A stretch of 48,026 nt of DNA from an uncultured bacterium. GTDB lineage: Bacteria; Vulcanimicrobiota; Vulcanimicrobiia; Vulcanimicrobiales; Vulcanimicrobiaceae. Below, in pieces: positions 7,262 through 16,023 of the stretch; within the stretch, counting starts at the first letter, position 1; every line of letters starts with the position of its first letter. A program made the position numbers and the translations under genes. The stretch spans positions 1 to 48,026 of the forward strand of contig CAIKPM010000039.1 of assembly GCA_903829325.1 (NCBI GenBank), given 5' to 3'. A model generated the notes under the pieces. It was given only the letters and a program-made list of their open reading frames with translations. It was not told the DNA's origin and did no database searches.

Positions 7262-7719
7262 CCGCACAAAAAAACGAGATAAAAGAACCGGCGGTTGATA
7301 ATCGGAAGGCTCGGTTTGATTACGAAATCCTCGAGTCTTTTGAAGTCGGCATCGTCCTCTCGGGCACCGAGGTGAAGAGTATTCGCAACGGGGTGGTTGG
7401 GCTACGCGAAGCGTACGCGAAAATTCGCAATAACGAAATCTATCTCATTGGCTTGCATATTCCACTCTACAAAGAGGGAAGTGTCTTCAATCACGAGCCC
7501 CGTCGAGAGCGCAAATTGCTCTTGCATAAAAAAGAGATTCTGCGCTTGATTCAGCTGACGGCGGAAAAGGGCTTGTCGCTCGTGCCTTTGCGTATGTACT
7601 TCACACGTGGTCGGGTGAAATTGCAGCTGGCGGTTGGTCGCGGGAAAAAATCCTGGGATAAACGGCGCGCGATTGCCGATCGCGAAAGCAAGCGCGATCT
7701 CGCGCGTTTCGCGCGGTAA
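7258..7719 (+). CDS. smpB: SsrA-binding protein
   Basis: 153 residues, the normal length. It binds tmRNA and delivers it to stalled ribosomes for trans-translation. Conserved segments are NRKARFDYEILESFEVGIVLSGTEVKS, here with the SGTEVKSIR core, then REAYAKIRNNEIYLIG, HEPRRERKLLLHK, and the basic C-terminal tail GRGKKSWDKRRAIADRESKRD. The start overlaps the thioesterase stop. No tmRNA gene is visible in this window. Confidence 0.96.
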   Translation: MTAQKNEIKEPAVDNRKARFDYEILESFEVGIVLSGTEVKSIRNGVVGLREAYAKIRNNEIYLIGLHIPLYKEGSVFNHEPRRERKLLLHKKEILRLIQLTAEKGLSLVPLRMYFTRGRVKLQLAVGRGKKSWDKRRAIADRESKRDLARFAR

Positions 7720-7720
7720 C

Positions 7721-8554
7721 ATGCGCGGTGCGCGGCCCGAAACTGCCCTGGTCAAACTCCTTGTGCACGAAGACGCTCTGCCGGCTGGAGGCACCGTCGT
7801 GTTGGCGGTGTCGGGCGGTTCCGACAGTGTCGCGCTCGCGGGTTTAGCGGTCGCTGCCGCCCGTCAGACGGCCACCCAATTATGGATGGTGCACGTTCAA
7901 CATCAGCTGCGGGCCTCAGCGAGTCAAGATGAGGCAGTGGCGGTGGCGGTGGCAACCCAGCTGGGGCTTCCCCTGCGTATCGTGCCGCTCACTCCACAGC
8001 GCGCGGACGAAGCGCACTTACGGCGCTTGCGGTACGCGGCGCTGGCGCAGGTCGCAGTGGATGTGGGTGCGACTGCAGTGCTCACTGGCCACACCGCGCA
8101 GGATCAAACCGAAACTGTGCTGCTGGCGCTTTTTCGTGGTACGGGCCCTGATGGTCTGTGTGGAATGCCCGCACGACGTCCGTTCGAAGCGACGCTCGAA
8201 TTAGTGCGACCGTTGTTACGGGTGGATCGTACGCAGCTCCAGCGTTATTGCGAACGTGCTGCCCTACCGTACGTGGTGGATCCCTCGAATCTTGACGAGC
8301 GCTATACGCGTAACGTGGTCCGGCGTCACCTCAAAGAGTTGCGCGGCGTGTTTCCCGGGCTGGACCGTGCCGTGGCACGTTGCGCTTCGCTCTTGCGAGA
8401 AGAGCGTCATGGCGATGCACACGCGCGCGCGCGGCAAGCGTTGCGCACGGCTTTGCATGCGGAGGGCGTGAGAGAAGAGTTGACCTATGCCAGGCTCGAT
8501 GAGGCCGCGCGTAGGGTCCGGCTTAGATTACCCAGAAAACGGCCGAATACCTGA
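7721..8554 (+). CDS. tilS: tRNA(Ile)-lysidine synthase, short form
   Basis: 277 residues. The start is ATG 7721, one base after the smpB stop; an upstream in-frame start would lie inside smpB. The N-type ATP pyrophosphatase P-loop SGGSDS is at residues 31-36. Further family motifs are HVQHQLR, GHTAQDQTETVLLALFRGTG, and PYVVDPSNLDERYTRNVVRRHL. It converts cytidine 34 of the CAU-anticodon tRNA-Ile to lysidine. The E. coli C-terminal domains are absent, as in short TilS proteins of some other bacteria. Position upstream of ftsH is a frequent gene order. The lineage-typical length should be checked before calling it truncated. Confidence 0.9.
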   Translation: MRGARPETALVKLLVHEDALPAGGTVVLAVSGGSDSVALAGLAVAAARQTATQLWMVHVQHQLRASASQDEAVAVAVATQLGLPLRIVPLTPQRADEAHLRRLRYAALAQVAVDVGATAVLTGHTAQDQTETVLLALFRGTGPDGLCGMPARRPFEATLELVRPLLRVDRTQLQRYCERAALPYVVDPSNLDERYTRNVVRRHLKELRGVFPGLDRAVARCASLLREERHGDAHARARQALRTALHAEGVREELTYARLDEAARRVRLRLPRKRPNT

Positions 8555-8628
8555 ACCGGGGACATCATCGGTGTGTTTCTGTGTGATATTGAAGCTGTAA
8601 GCGCGTGAAAGACGGGAAGAACAACGGC

Positions 8629-10554
8629 ATGAGCAAGTCTGTAAGAAATTTCTTGATAGTCGCTCTGGTTTTCATTGTTGGTCTTTTCTTTATCGATCGC
8701 TTAGTGAATCCCGGGACGCTACCCACCCGCATGAGCTATACCGAATTCTATCGCGCGGTTGAACAAAACCGCGTGAAGAGCGTGTCGATTGCCGGACACG
8801 AGCTCAGCGGGCAGTTTGTTCGTAGCAGCGACGGAGCATTTACCGTTGTCGCGCCTGATGATGCCACGTTACAGACGACCTTACGTCAGCACAATGTCGA
8901 TGTCTCGGTCGATCAAACAGCTTCGTCGCCCTTGATGGTCATCGCGGGCCAGGTGTTGCCTTTCCTCTTGATCGGCTTCCTGTTCATGTTTATTTTGCGT
9001 CAGGCGCAAAGTGGCGGTAATCAAGCACTTTCGTTTGGTCGTTCGCGCGCCAAAACGCTTTCTGAGAATCGGACGAAAGTCACGTTTGCTGATGTGGCGG
9101 GGATCGAAGAAGCGAAGCAAGAGCTCAGTGAAGTTGTTGAATTCCTTAAATATCCGAAAAAATTTCAGGCCCTCGGTGCCCGCATCCCTAAGGGCGTTCT
9201 CTTGTTGGGGCCGCCAGGCTCAGGAAAAACGCTCTTAGCGCGCGCGATCGCCGGCGAAGCGGGAGTGCCGTTCTTTTCGATTTCGGGTTCTGATTTTGTT
9301 GAGATGTTCGTTGGGGTCGGCGCCTCGCGCGTGCGTGATCTTTTCGAACAAGCGAAGAAATCGTCGCCCTGCATCGTGTTTATCGATGAAATCGATGCGG
9401 TCGGTCGTCAGCGCGGTGCCGGTTTAGGCGGCGGTCACGATGAACGCGAGCAGACCTTGAACCAGCTCCTCGTTGAGATGGATGGCTTTGATCCAAACAC
9501 CGGTGTGATTCTGATCGCTGCCACCAATCGACCTGATGTCTTGGATCCAGCGTTGTTGCGTCCGGGGCGTTTTGATCGTCAAATCGTCGTCGATCGTGCT
9601 GACGTGCGCGGGCGTGCACAAATTTTGGCCGTTCATGCAAAAAATAAACCACTTTCCAAAGAAATCTCGCTTGAGACCCTCGCCAAGCGGACGCCGGGTT
9701 TTTCTGGCGCTGATTTAGAAAATCTGCTCAACGAAGCGGCTTTGCTGGCAGCTCGTCAAGATAAATCGGTGATTGAGATGACCGACTGCGAGGAAGCGAT
9801 AGATCGGGTTATTGCTGGGCCCGAGCGACGCTCACGCCTGATTTCGCAAAAAGAAAAAGAAATTGTTGCGTATCATGAATCAGGCCATGCGATCGTTGGT
9901 GGCATGCTTGAGCATTCGGATCCGGTGCACAAAGTGACGATCATCTCTCGTGGGATGGCCTTGGGTGTCACGATGTATTTGCCAACGGAAGATCGTTATC
10001 TCTCAACCCGTACTGAGATGATTGATCGGATTACCGCGGCCTTAGGTGGGCGGGTTGCTGAGCAGTTGCAGTTTGCTGAAGTTACCAACGGCGCGTCAAA
10101 CGACTTTGAAAAGGCAACTGAAATTGCCCGCAAGATGGTCACCCAATACGGTATGTCCAAGGATTTAGGGCCGATTCAATACGGACGCGGCCAGCAGCAA
10201 GTTTTCCTCGGACGTGATTTTGGTGAAGAGCGTAACTACTCTGAGGCGATTGCTGGAAAAATTGATGCCGAAGTTCGCGAAATTATTGAATCGTGCTTGG
10301 CTCGGGCGCAAGATATATTGAAAGAACATTGGGCCAAAGTTCAACGTATGGCTGAACGGTTGCTCGATGTTGAAACGATCGATGCCGAAGAAGTCCTGGC
10401 GATACTTGGTGATCGTCCGTACGTTCCGCCAGAAGTTTTGCCGCCGGTTGATCCTTCGGGTGCCACGGTGACGCTGAGCCCCGAGGCGACTGCTGAGTCT
10501 CGTCGGAGACGACCGAGTTTGTTGCCTCCCACAATTTCGCCTGAGCCTACGTAA
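8629..10554 (+). CDS. ftsH: ATP-dependent zinc metalloprotease FtsH
   Basis: 641 residues from ATG 8629, which has GGGAAGA upstream; a GTG at 8605 would add eight residues. Two membrane segments (about residues 5-24 and 104-127) flank the periplasmic part. The AAA module has Walker A GPPGSGKT (194-201), Walker [14 protein letters not shown], and the second region of homology [20 protein letters not shown]. The zinc site is HESGH at 416-420. It degrades membrane and short-lived cytosolic proteins. A Pro/Arg/Ser-rich tail of about 35 residues follows the usual end. The stop abuts the next ATG (TAAATG), coupling it to the M16-like pair. Confidence 0.97.
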   Translation: MSKSVRNFLIVALVFIVGLFFIDRLVNPGTLPTRMSYTEFYRAVEQNRVKSVSIAGHELSGQFVRSSDGAFTVVAPDDATLQTTLRQHNVDVSVDQTASSPLMVIAGQVLPFLLIGFLFMFILRQAQSGGNQALSFGRSRAKTLSENRTKVTFADVAGIEEAKQELSEVVEFLKYPKKFQALGARIPKGVLLLGPPGSGKTLLARAIAGEAGVPFFSISGSDFVEMFVGVGASRVRDLFEQAKKSSPCIVFIDEIDAVGRQRGAGLGGGHDEREQTLNQLLVEMDGFDPNTGVILIAATNRPDVLDPALLRPGRFDRQIVVDRADVRGRAQILAVHAKNKPLSKEISLETLAKRTPGFSGADLENLLNEAALLAARQDKSVIEMTDCEEAIDRVIAGPERRSRLISQKEKEIVAYHESGHAIVGGMLEHSDPVHKVTIISRGMALGVTMYLPTEDRYLSTRTEMIDRITAALGGRVAEQLQFAEVTNGASNDFEKATEIARKMVTQYGMSKDLGPIQYGRGQQQVFLGRDFGEERNYSEAIAGKIDAEVREIIESCLARAQDILKEHWAKVQRMAERLLDVETIDAEEVLAILGDRPYVPPEVLPPVDPSGATVTLSPEATAESRRRRPSLLPPTISPEPT

Positions 10555-11916
10555 ATGGGCTTCCGGCGCGTTGCGCTCGGTGCGCTCATGATCACCGCGA
10601 GTTTGTTGGCGCTGGTTGAGCCGCTCGCTGCCCGTGAGCGTGTGACGCCACTCTATGGTGCCGGGATTCTGAGCGGCGCTTTGCCGCAGGGCGGGCATTA
10701 TGTGCTGACCGCACCCTCTTCGATGCCCTTAACCGCACTTGAATTATGGTACCGGGTTCCATCGATTGGTTACGGACCAGCGATCCATCCGTCGTTGGGG
10801 CGACTGGCCGCACAGAGTGCTGCTGCTTCGAGCGCTGCACAGGGGCTTTCGCTTGGTGAATATGTGGCCTCGATCGGCGGCACATTGTCGATCGATGTCT
10901 TCCCAGATTCTGTTGCGATTACCGCGTTAGTGCCTTCTCCGGAGGCGGACGCGACATTGCGTTTGCTCACCGGCAGCTATTTTTCGCCCCATATTACCGA
11001 TGCTGGTCTGCATCGCGCCAAGCTCGATATGACGACCGAGGCGATGTATGAGCGGTTTGATCCAAGCGTTGCGTTGCGCAATGCCTTGTTTGCTGGTTTG
11101 TTTGTCGCCGGACCTGAGCATTATGCCACGCTTGATGCACATGATGTCGCCGCGCTTGACCTGCCAACGGTGCAGGCTTTTGCCGAACGCGCTTTTCGAC
11201 CGCAGCATGCCTCGTTGGTCGTGACGGGTGCAACTGCACCCAGCTTGCTGACGGCTATCATGCCGAGTGCTACGATCACGAATACGACTTTTTCAGAGCA
11301 GGATGAGCTGGCTGCGTTGCAATCGACGCCTGGGTCGGTGAGCACGCCACGCTTTGTGCCGTTTAGTCAGCCGGGTGGCGGACTCGCATGGTTGGGCCCT
11401 GACATCGACGATGAGCTCTCTGCAACAGCGATGGATTTTATTGCCGATTATCTCTTCCACCCCATCGATGGAAAGGTCACGCGTCAACTCGCGACGGCCT
11501 TGCCCGATGTGACGCTCAATGGGCAATTTATTACGCTGCAGAAACCTGGCATTTTTCTTGTCGGAGTTTCAGGGCCCGGTTCAGGTGCTGCGTTACACCA
11601 GATTCGCCAACAAATTCAGGCTTTGACCAAACCCTTGCCACCTGATGTTTTTCTTCAAGCGCGCAGGGCGTTCTCGTATCATATTCAGAGCGAGCTCCAG
11701 ACGCCGACGGGCCTAGCAGCGAGTTTTGGATGGTATGCAACCGAGGGCTCGCCCGGTTATGCGCCCGGTGCCCAGGGCGCAGATAGCCAATATGACCATG
11801 ACATAGCTGCGCTTTCGGCGCGCAAAGTTGCTGAAGTCGCTCAGACCTTTCTCCAGTCTTCACCGCTATGGGTGACCCTTGAGCCGTCGCAGTCTATCAG
11901 GGAGAAAACGCACTAA
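10555..11916 (+). CDS. Exported M16-fold protein lacking the zinc motif
   Basis: 453 residues with a signal peptide (cleavage probably after about residue 26, in EPLAARE). The overall pattern is an M16 peptidase fold: paired alpha/beta domains with LELWYRVPSIGYGPA at the strand before the usual active site, and FDPSVALRNALFAGLF further on. The HxxEH zinc motif is absent; the corresponding helix reads SLGRLAAQSAAASS. It is therefore probably non-catalytic. It begins directly after the ftsH stop and its own stop overlaps the next start by one base. A role as periplasmic chaperone or scaffold with the next protein is an inference. Confidence 0.7.
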   Translation: MGFRRVALGALMITASLLALVEPLAARERVTPLYGAGILSGALPQGGHYVLTAPSSMPLTALELWYRVPSIGYGPAIHPSLGRLAAQSAAASSAAQGLSLGEYVASIGGTLSIDVFPDSVAITALVPSPEADATLRLLTGSYFSPHITDAGLHRAKLDMTTEAMYERFDPSVALRNALFAGLFVAGPEHYATLDAHDVAALDLPTVQAFAERAFRPQHASLVVTGATAPSLLTAIMPSATITNTTFSEQDELAALQSTPGSVSTPRFVPFSQPGGGLAWLGPDIDDELSATAMDFIADYLFHPIDGKVTRQLATALPDVTLNGQFITLQKPGIFLVGVSGPGSGAALHQIRQQIQALTKPLPPDVFLQARRAFSYHIQSELQTPTGLAASFGWYATEGSPGYAPGAQGADSQYDHDIAALSARKVAEVAQTFLQSSPLWVTLEPSQSIREKTH

Positions 11917-13241
11917 TGCATCGTCGCCTTCAAGCCTGTTGCCTCGCTTGGTTAGCGTTTTTTCCGGCTGCCGTTACGGCTAGTCCCATGGTGCCGCGCG
12001 TCACGAACCTGTCCTTGGTTGACAGCTTAACCGATGGTGCGCAGATTTTCTCGCAAGCTGATCCAGCGACACTGGTCAGTGGGATTGATCTCTTCATCCG
12101 TGCGGGAGTCGATCGGCAGGCCCCGCATCAAGGTGGCGTCGCTGGCTTGACTGCGGAAATGTTGCTCGACATGCCGATTCGTGCGGAGCCTGGAGCGCCG
12201 ACGCTCAACGATGCAATTCGTGCTCGTGGTGGTTCGTTGGTTGCCGATGTCGATGGCCAGAGTTTGCATCTCTATCTTGAGGCGAAGAATGCTGATCTTG
12301 CCGATGAGGCGGCGTTAGTCGCCCACGTTTTGGCAAATCCTCACTTTGACAATGGTGTTTTTCTTCAGGCGGTGACGAGTTTGCGCAAGCGCGTTGCTGC
12401 TTTACGAAGCGATCCGCTTGTGACTGGCATTGCGATGTTTCGCGATGCGTATTACTATAATAGCGATGCGGGTCAGCCACCATTGGGTACTGCTGCGGAT
12501 TTACAAAAAATAGCCCGAGCTGATGCCGAAGCCTTTTTCCAGTACTCGTACCGTCGTGGCGGCGCGAGTGCGACGCTGGTTGGAGATGTGAGCCCCGCGA
12601 ATAAAGCCGCAGCGAAAGCCTTGCTCTTGAGTCTCGCGCCTGGTGCTTCGCAGCCTATTAAAGTTGTGGGCCGCCAACCGCTCGCGCCGCAAACCTCGAT
12701 TATTTCGTTTCGAAACATCCCAGCGCCGTGGGTGCTTTTAGGCTTCCCTGCACCGACGCCTGGTTCGGACGACTTTGGCGCAATGCTCGTGCTTGATGCA
12801 ATTTTGCAAGAAGTTTTTTCGCGGGCGAGCACAACTTCATTGCCATCATCACAGCAACCCATTGGTTTGCAGTACGATTTTCATAGCGATCCGGCCAATG
12901 TTATTTTGTACGTTGACGGTTCGGTGATCGATGAATCGGTTGCCTTACGCGCCTTGACGACCCTCCGATTGGCGCTCGGTTCGAATAAACTCGATTCGAC
13001 TTATATCGATCGCTACAAAGCGATCGCCGAAGGTTGTTATCTGACGAGCTTGGCTTCGCTGCCACAACGTGCTGCGGAAATAGATAGCTTGGCGAATTTG
13101 GGCCTGGGGGTGAACGGACTCAATACGGTATTGCAAAAAATTGAAGCCGTACAACCGCGTGATGTGCAGCGAGTTTTGCGCCGATATTTTGATGCATCCA
13201 CTGCTTCTTTTGTTTTGCCGCGCGTCGGGGAGCAGCGCTAA
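11916..13241 (+). CDS. Second exported M16-fold protein lacking the zinc motif
   Basis: 441 residues with a signal peptide (hydrophobic residues 7-22, cleavage near VTASP). The M16 pattern is visible as GIDLFIRAGVDRQAPHQGGVAGLTAEMLLDMP, shown here by its core AGVDRQAPHQGGVAG, where HFLEH would normally follow. The zinc ligands are replaced (GLTAEML). Later parts are typical: LANPHFDNGVFLQAV and YRRGGASATLVGDVSP. The start ATG 11916 shares a base with the previous stop (TAATG). It very likely pairs with the preceding homologue as a periplasmic heterodimer. No proteolytic activity is predicted. Confidence 0.7.
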   Translation: MHRRLQACCLAWLAFFPAAVTASPMVPRVTNLSLVDSLTDGAQIFSQADPATLVSGIDLFIRAGVDRQAPHQGGVAGLTAEMLLDMPIRAEPGAPTLNDAIRARGGSLVADVDGQSLHLYLEAKNADLADEAALVAHVLANPHFDNGVFLQAVTSLRKRVAALRSDPLVTGIAMFRDAYYYNSDAGQPPLGTAADLQKIARADAEAFFQYSYRRGGASATLVGDVSPANKAAAKALLLSLAPGASQPIKVVGRQPLAPQTSIISFRNIPAPWVLLGFPAPTPGSDDFGAMLVLDAILQEVFSRASTTSLPSSQQPIGLQYDFHSDPANVILYVDGSVIDESVALRALTTLRLALGSNKLDSTYIDRYKAIAEGCYLTSLASLPQRAAEIDSLANLGLGVNGLNTVLQKIEAVQPRDVQRVLRRYFDASTASFVLPRVGEQR

Positions 13242-14431
13242 TTCCCTCAGACATTGCTGTTGCGTTGGTGCACGATTATTGCAATCAACGGGGTGGCGCG
13301 GAGCGAGTTTTTTCTCGGATTGCCCAGGCGTATCCCTTCGCACCAATTTTCACGTCACTTTTTGATCCATCCACCGTGGGCGATCTCTTTGTTGGGCGCA
13401 GCATCACGACATCGCCGTTGCAATTCTTTCCCTTACGTCAAAAGCTTTTTCGCTACTTTGCTCCCTTGTATCCGTGGGCGTTTGAACGCTTCGATTTGCG
13501 TCGTTATGATCTGATCGTGAGTTCGACAACGTCGTGGGCTAAGGGCGTACGTTGTCGCGCAGATGCATTGCATATTTGTTATATCAACAATGTCAGTCGT
13601 TTTTTGTGCGAAGACGAGCACTACGTGACCGCGCTCCTGACGGCACATCTGCCATCGTTTAGTAAACGGCTTGTGCGTGATTTCGCCCAACCGATGCTCG
13701 ATCGGCTGATTGCGTGGGATCTGCAGGCCGCCGCGCGTCCCTCGGCGTTTATCGCGAATTCTCATAATGTTGCCCGACGGGTGCGGCAATATTATGGACG
13801 AGATGCTTTCGTCTTGCCGTGTCCGGTTGACGTGGATAAATTTGTGGTCGGGCAGGGCGCAGGCGGGTATGCCTTGGTGATTTCGCGTTTGTTGCCGTAT
13901 AAACGCATCGATTTGGCGATCGATGCCTGCCGAGAGGTTGATATGCCGCTGGTCGTGATCGGTGGCGGGCCGGCTGCTGCGAGTTTGCGCGCTCAAGCGG
14001 ACGGTGCAAACGTGCAGTTTTTGGGCGAAGTAGACGACACGACGCGCCAGCGCGTTTTAGCCGACGCGGCGGTGGTGCTGTTGCCCGGCCAAGAAGATTT
14101 TGGTTTAGTGCCGCTTGAGGCCGCAGCCGCGGGGCGGCCGACGATCGCCCTGCGAGCCGGTGGGGCGCTAGAAACACTGCGGGAAGGCATCACGGGCGCG
14201 TACTTTGATGTACCGCAAGCAGCGAGTTTGGCACAGGCGTTGCGGGAGTTTCGTGTGGGTGATTTTGATCCGCAGCGTTTGCGTTTACACGCGCTTGAAT
14301 TTTCCCCTGAACGCTTTATCGAGCGTTTGCACGATCTGGTGGCGCGGATTCAGCGTGGGGAAACCGCGCCATCGCCCAGCTCGATCGGAGCAGCTGGATC
14401 CGCGCCCCATTCGCTCCAGGAACCATCGTAA
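13241..14431 (+). CDS. GT4-family glycosyltransferase
   Basis: About 396 residues. Family features are the N-terminal strand IAVALVHDYCNQRGGAERVF, ISRLLPYKRIDLAIDA in the middle (sugar-nucleotide domain), and the E-x7-E region in QEDFGLVPLEAAAAGRPTIA. It transfers a sugar from an NDP-sugar, probably to an envelope glycan or lipid. The start is a problem. The conserved first strand lies upstream of the first standard codon (TTG 13265). An ATT at 13241 overlaps the previous stop by one base and has GGGGAG about 10 bp upstream, so I place it there. The last 82 bp overlap the sulfurtransferase on the other strand; the tail (residues after about 368) is low-complexity. Confidence 0.85.
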   Translation: MPSDIAVALVHDYCNQRGGAERVFSRIAQAYPFAPIFTSLFDPSTVGDLFVGRSITTSPLQFFPLRQKLFRYFAPLYPWAFERFDLRRYDLIVSSTTSWAKGVRCRADALHICYINNVSRFLCEDEHYVTALLTAHLPSFSKRLVRDFAQPMLDRLIAWDLQAAARPSAFIANSHNVARRVRQYYGRDAFVLPCPVDVDKFVVGQGAGGYALVISRLLPYKRIDLAIDACREVDMPLVVIGGGPAAASLRAQADGANVQFLGEVDDTTRQRVLADAAVVLLPGQEDFGLVPLEAAAAGRPTIALRAGGALETLREGITGAYFDVPQAASLAQALREFRVGDFDPQRLRLHALEFSPERFIERLHDLVARIQRGETAPSPSSIGAAGSAPHSLQEPS

Positions 14432-15225
14432 ACCGCGACATCCCAGCGTCCTGTTTGCGCCAAACCGAGTGCAAGGACGCATGCAGTAACGCCCGAGCCG
14501 CAACTTGCAATAATTTCTCGCTTGGCGCTGATGCCAGCTTGGGCGAAACGTTGCGTGAGCTCGTCGGTGCAGAGTAACTCACCCCGTTCGTTGAGGAGCT
14601 CCGTATATGGCAGGCTGATGCTCCCAGGAATATGGCCGGAACGTACCCCTGCTCGGGGTTCTGGGGCTTGCCCGCTAAAGCGGGCGCTGCCGCGCGCGTC
14701 GATGATTGCGGTTTGGGGATCGTCAATCGCGTTCGCGACAAGGGTTTGTGTGCGAACGAGTTCAGGGCGAAAGTGGGTTACGAACGGCCGGTGGCTGGGC
14801 TTTGGGGTGCTGGGCCCTTGGGCAAGCGGGCCCGGTAGGCGCTTCCAGGCAGGCAAACCGCCGTCGAGCACGGTGACGCGGTCATGTCCGAAGATACGAA
14901 ACATCCACCACAGTCGCGCGGCACTCATCAATCCGTGGGTGTCGTAGACGACCGCGAGCGTATCATTGGTCATCCCCAGAGTTGCGACCGCACTGCCAAA
15001 CTCTTCCCCTGATGGGAGCATATGGGGCAGCGTGCTGGTGTGGTCTGCGACTTTGTCTATATCGAAGAAGACCGCTCCGGGGAGATGTTCGTGCGTGAAC
15101 TCGTCAGCCGCGTTGCGGTTGGTATGGGGCATGTGGAAGGTCGCGTCGATGACGCAGATCTGCGGATCATGAATATTGGTTGAGAGCCATTCGGCAGAGA
15201 CGAGCGCAGGGAAGTCAGCATGCAT
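14350..15225 (-). CDS. sseA: 3-mercaptopyruvate/thiosulfate sulfurtransferase
   Basis: 291 residues with two rhodanese domains, the usual length. The N-terminal inactive domain has CVIDATFHMP; the C-terminal domain has ARFSGQAPEPRAGVRSGHIP and the active loop CGSGVTA with Cys242. CGSGVTA is typical of mercaptopyruvate sulfurtransferases, as opposed to CRxGx[RT] of thiosulfate enzymes. It transfers sulfane sulfur to acceptors in the cytoplasm. It converges on the glycosyltransferase with an 82-bp overlap and diverges from the membrane protein at 15249. Confidence 0.92.
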   Translation of the reverse strand: MHADFPALVSAEWLSTNIHDPQICVIDATFHMPHTNRNAADEFTHEHLPGAVFFDIDKVADHTSTLPHMLPSGEEFGSAVATLGMTNDTLAVVYDTHGLMSAARLWWMFRIFGHDRVTVLDGGLPAWKRLPGPLAQGPSTPKPSHRPFVTHFRPELVRTQTLVANAIDDPQTAIIDARGSARFSGQAPEPRAGVRSGHIPGSISLPYTELLNERGELLCTDELTQRFAQAGISAKREIIASCGSGVTACVLALGLAQTGRWDVAVYDGSWSEWGADPAAPIELGDGAVSPR

Positions 15226-15248
15226 GCGTGATACTTCTCCCCTTGAAG

Positions 15249-15941
15249 ATGCGGATACCCTATCCTGAGCGCGATAAATGGCCGTTGCGTTCTGTTGGCA
15301 CGCTGCTAGCAGAGTTGTGTATTCTGTTTGTCTTGGCGGCGCTGACGACGTTGTTGGCGCATCTTGCGATTGATGTGCTCAGTGCCGGGCTCGCCGGTCA
15401 TGCAGACGCGTACGAGGGGTATCAGCATATTGCGCTGGGGCCCTTGGCTGTCGCGGCAGGTGCGGCTGCCGTGGCTTGGTGCGGACGCACCTTGGTCATG
15501 ACCTTGGCTCGCGCCGAGGCCTGCGATCCGCTCGACTTCGCTTCACGCTTAACGTTGGCCCAAGTGGGATGGCGCATGGTGTCGACGGTTTTTGTGCTTG
15601 CGCTGTTGTTGCTCTTCGGGATTGAATTTTCCGAACAAGTTGCGGCTTTTGGTCATAGAGAATCTTGGCAAGATGCCCTCGGGGGCAATCCGCTGCTGGG
15701 GCTTGGCATCATAGCGGCGTGTGCTTTGTTTGTGGCTGGTTTGGCCCGACTAGGCGCATCAACGATGCTGCGACTCGTCGCGGTGAGCTGTTTAGCGATT
15801 GTCGGTTTCTTTCTGCGTTGGGACGCGCAGCTTGCATTAGCTGTCGTAGAGTGCCGCACCGCAGCCTTGCGCCTTATCGTGTGTTACCGCGAACCAGCCT
15901 TGGCGTGTGGCCAGGGATTACGAGCGCCACCGATTCCTTAG
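15249..15941 (+). CDS. Polytopic membrane protein of unknown function
   Basis: 230 residues from ATG 15249; an in-frame upstream start at 15180 would run into the divergent sulfurtransferase. About five hydrophobic segments are visible: residues 15-40, 58-80, 108-128, 146-166 and 172-190. A short positively charged N-terminus precedes the first. The C-terminal 40 residues contain three Cys (VECRTAALRLIVCYREPALAC). I do not recognise a family. It is divergently placed from sseA with only 23 bp between starts. The topology is supported; the function is unknown. Confidence 0.65.
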   Translation: MRIPYPERDKWPLRSVGTLLAELCILFVLAALTTLLAHLAIDVLSAGLAGHADAYEGYQHIALGPLAVAAGAAAVAWCGRTLVMTLARAEACDPLDFASRLTLAQVGWRMVSTVFVLALLLLFGIEFSEQVAAFGHRESWQDALGGNPLLGLGIIAACALFVAGLARLGASTMLRLVAVSCLAIVGFFLRWDAQLALAVVECRTAALRLIVCYREPALACGQGLRAPPIP

Positions 15942-16023
15942 AAGCATTTTTTCTTGCGATTTCCTAGTGGCATGTTCGCTGCTTGGTTTTCTTTTCTGTG
16001 AAATGTTTTGAGAGGATATTGTT

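Noticed and set aside
7721-8554. TilS as a broken gene because it is shorter than the E. coli enzyme
   Set aside because: Short TilS forms lacking the C-terminal domains are normal in many bacteria, and all N-terminal motifs are intact.
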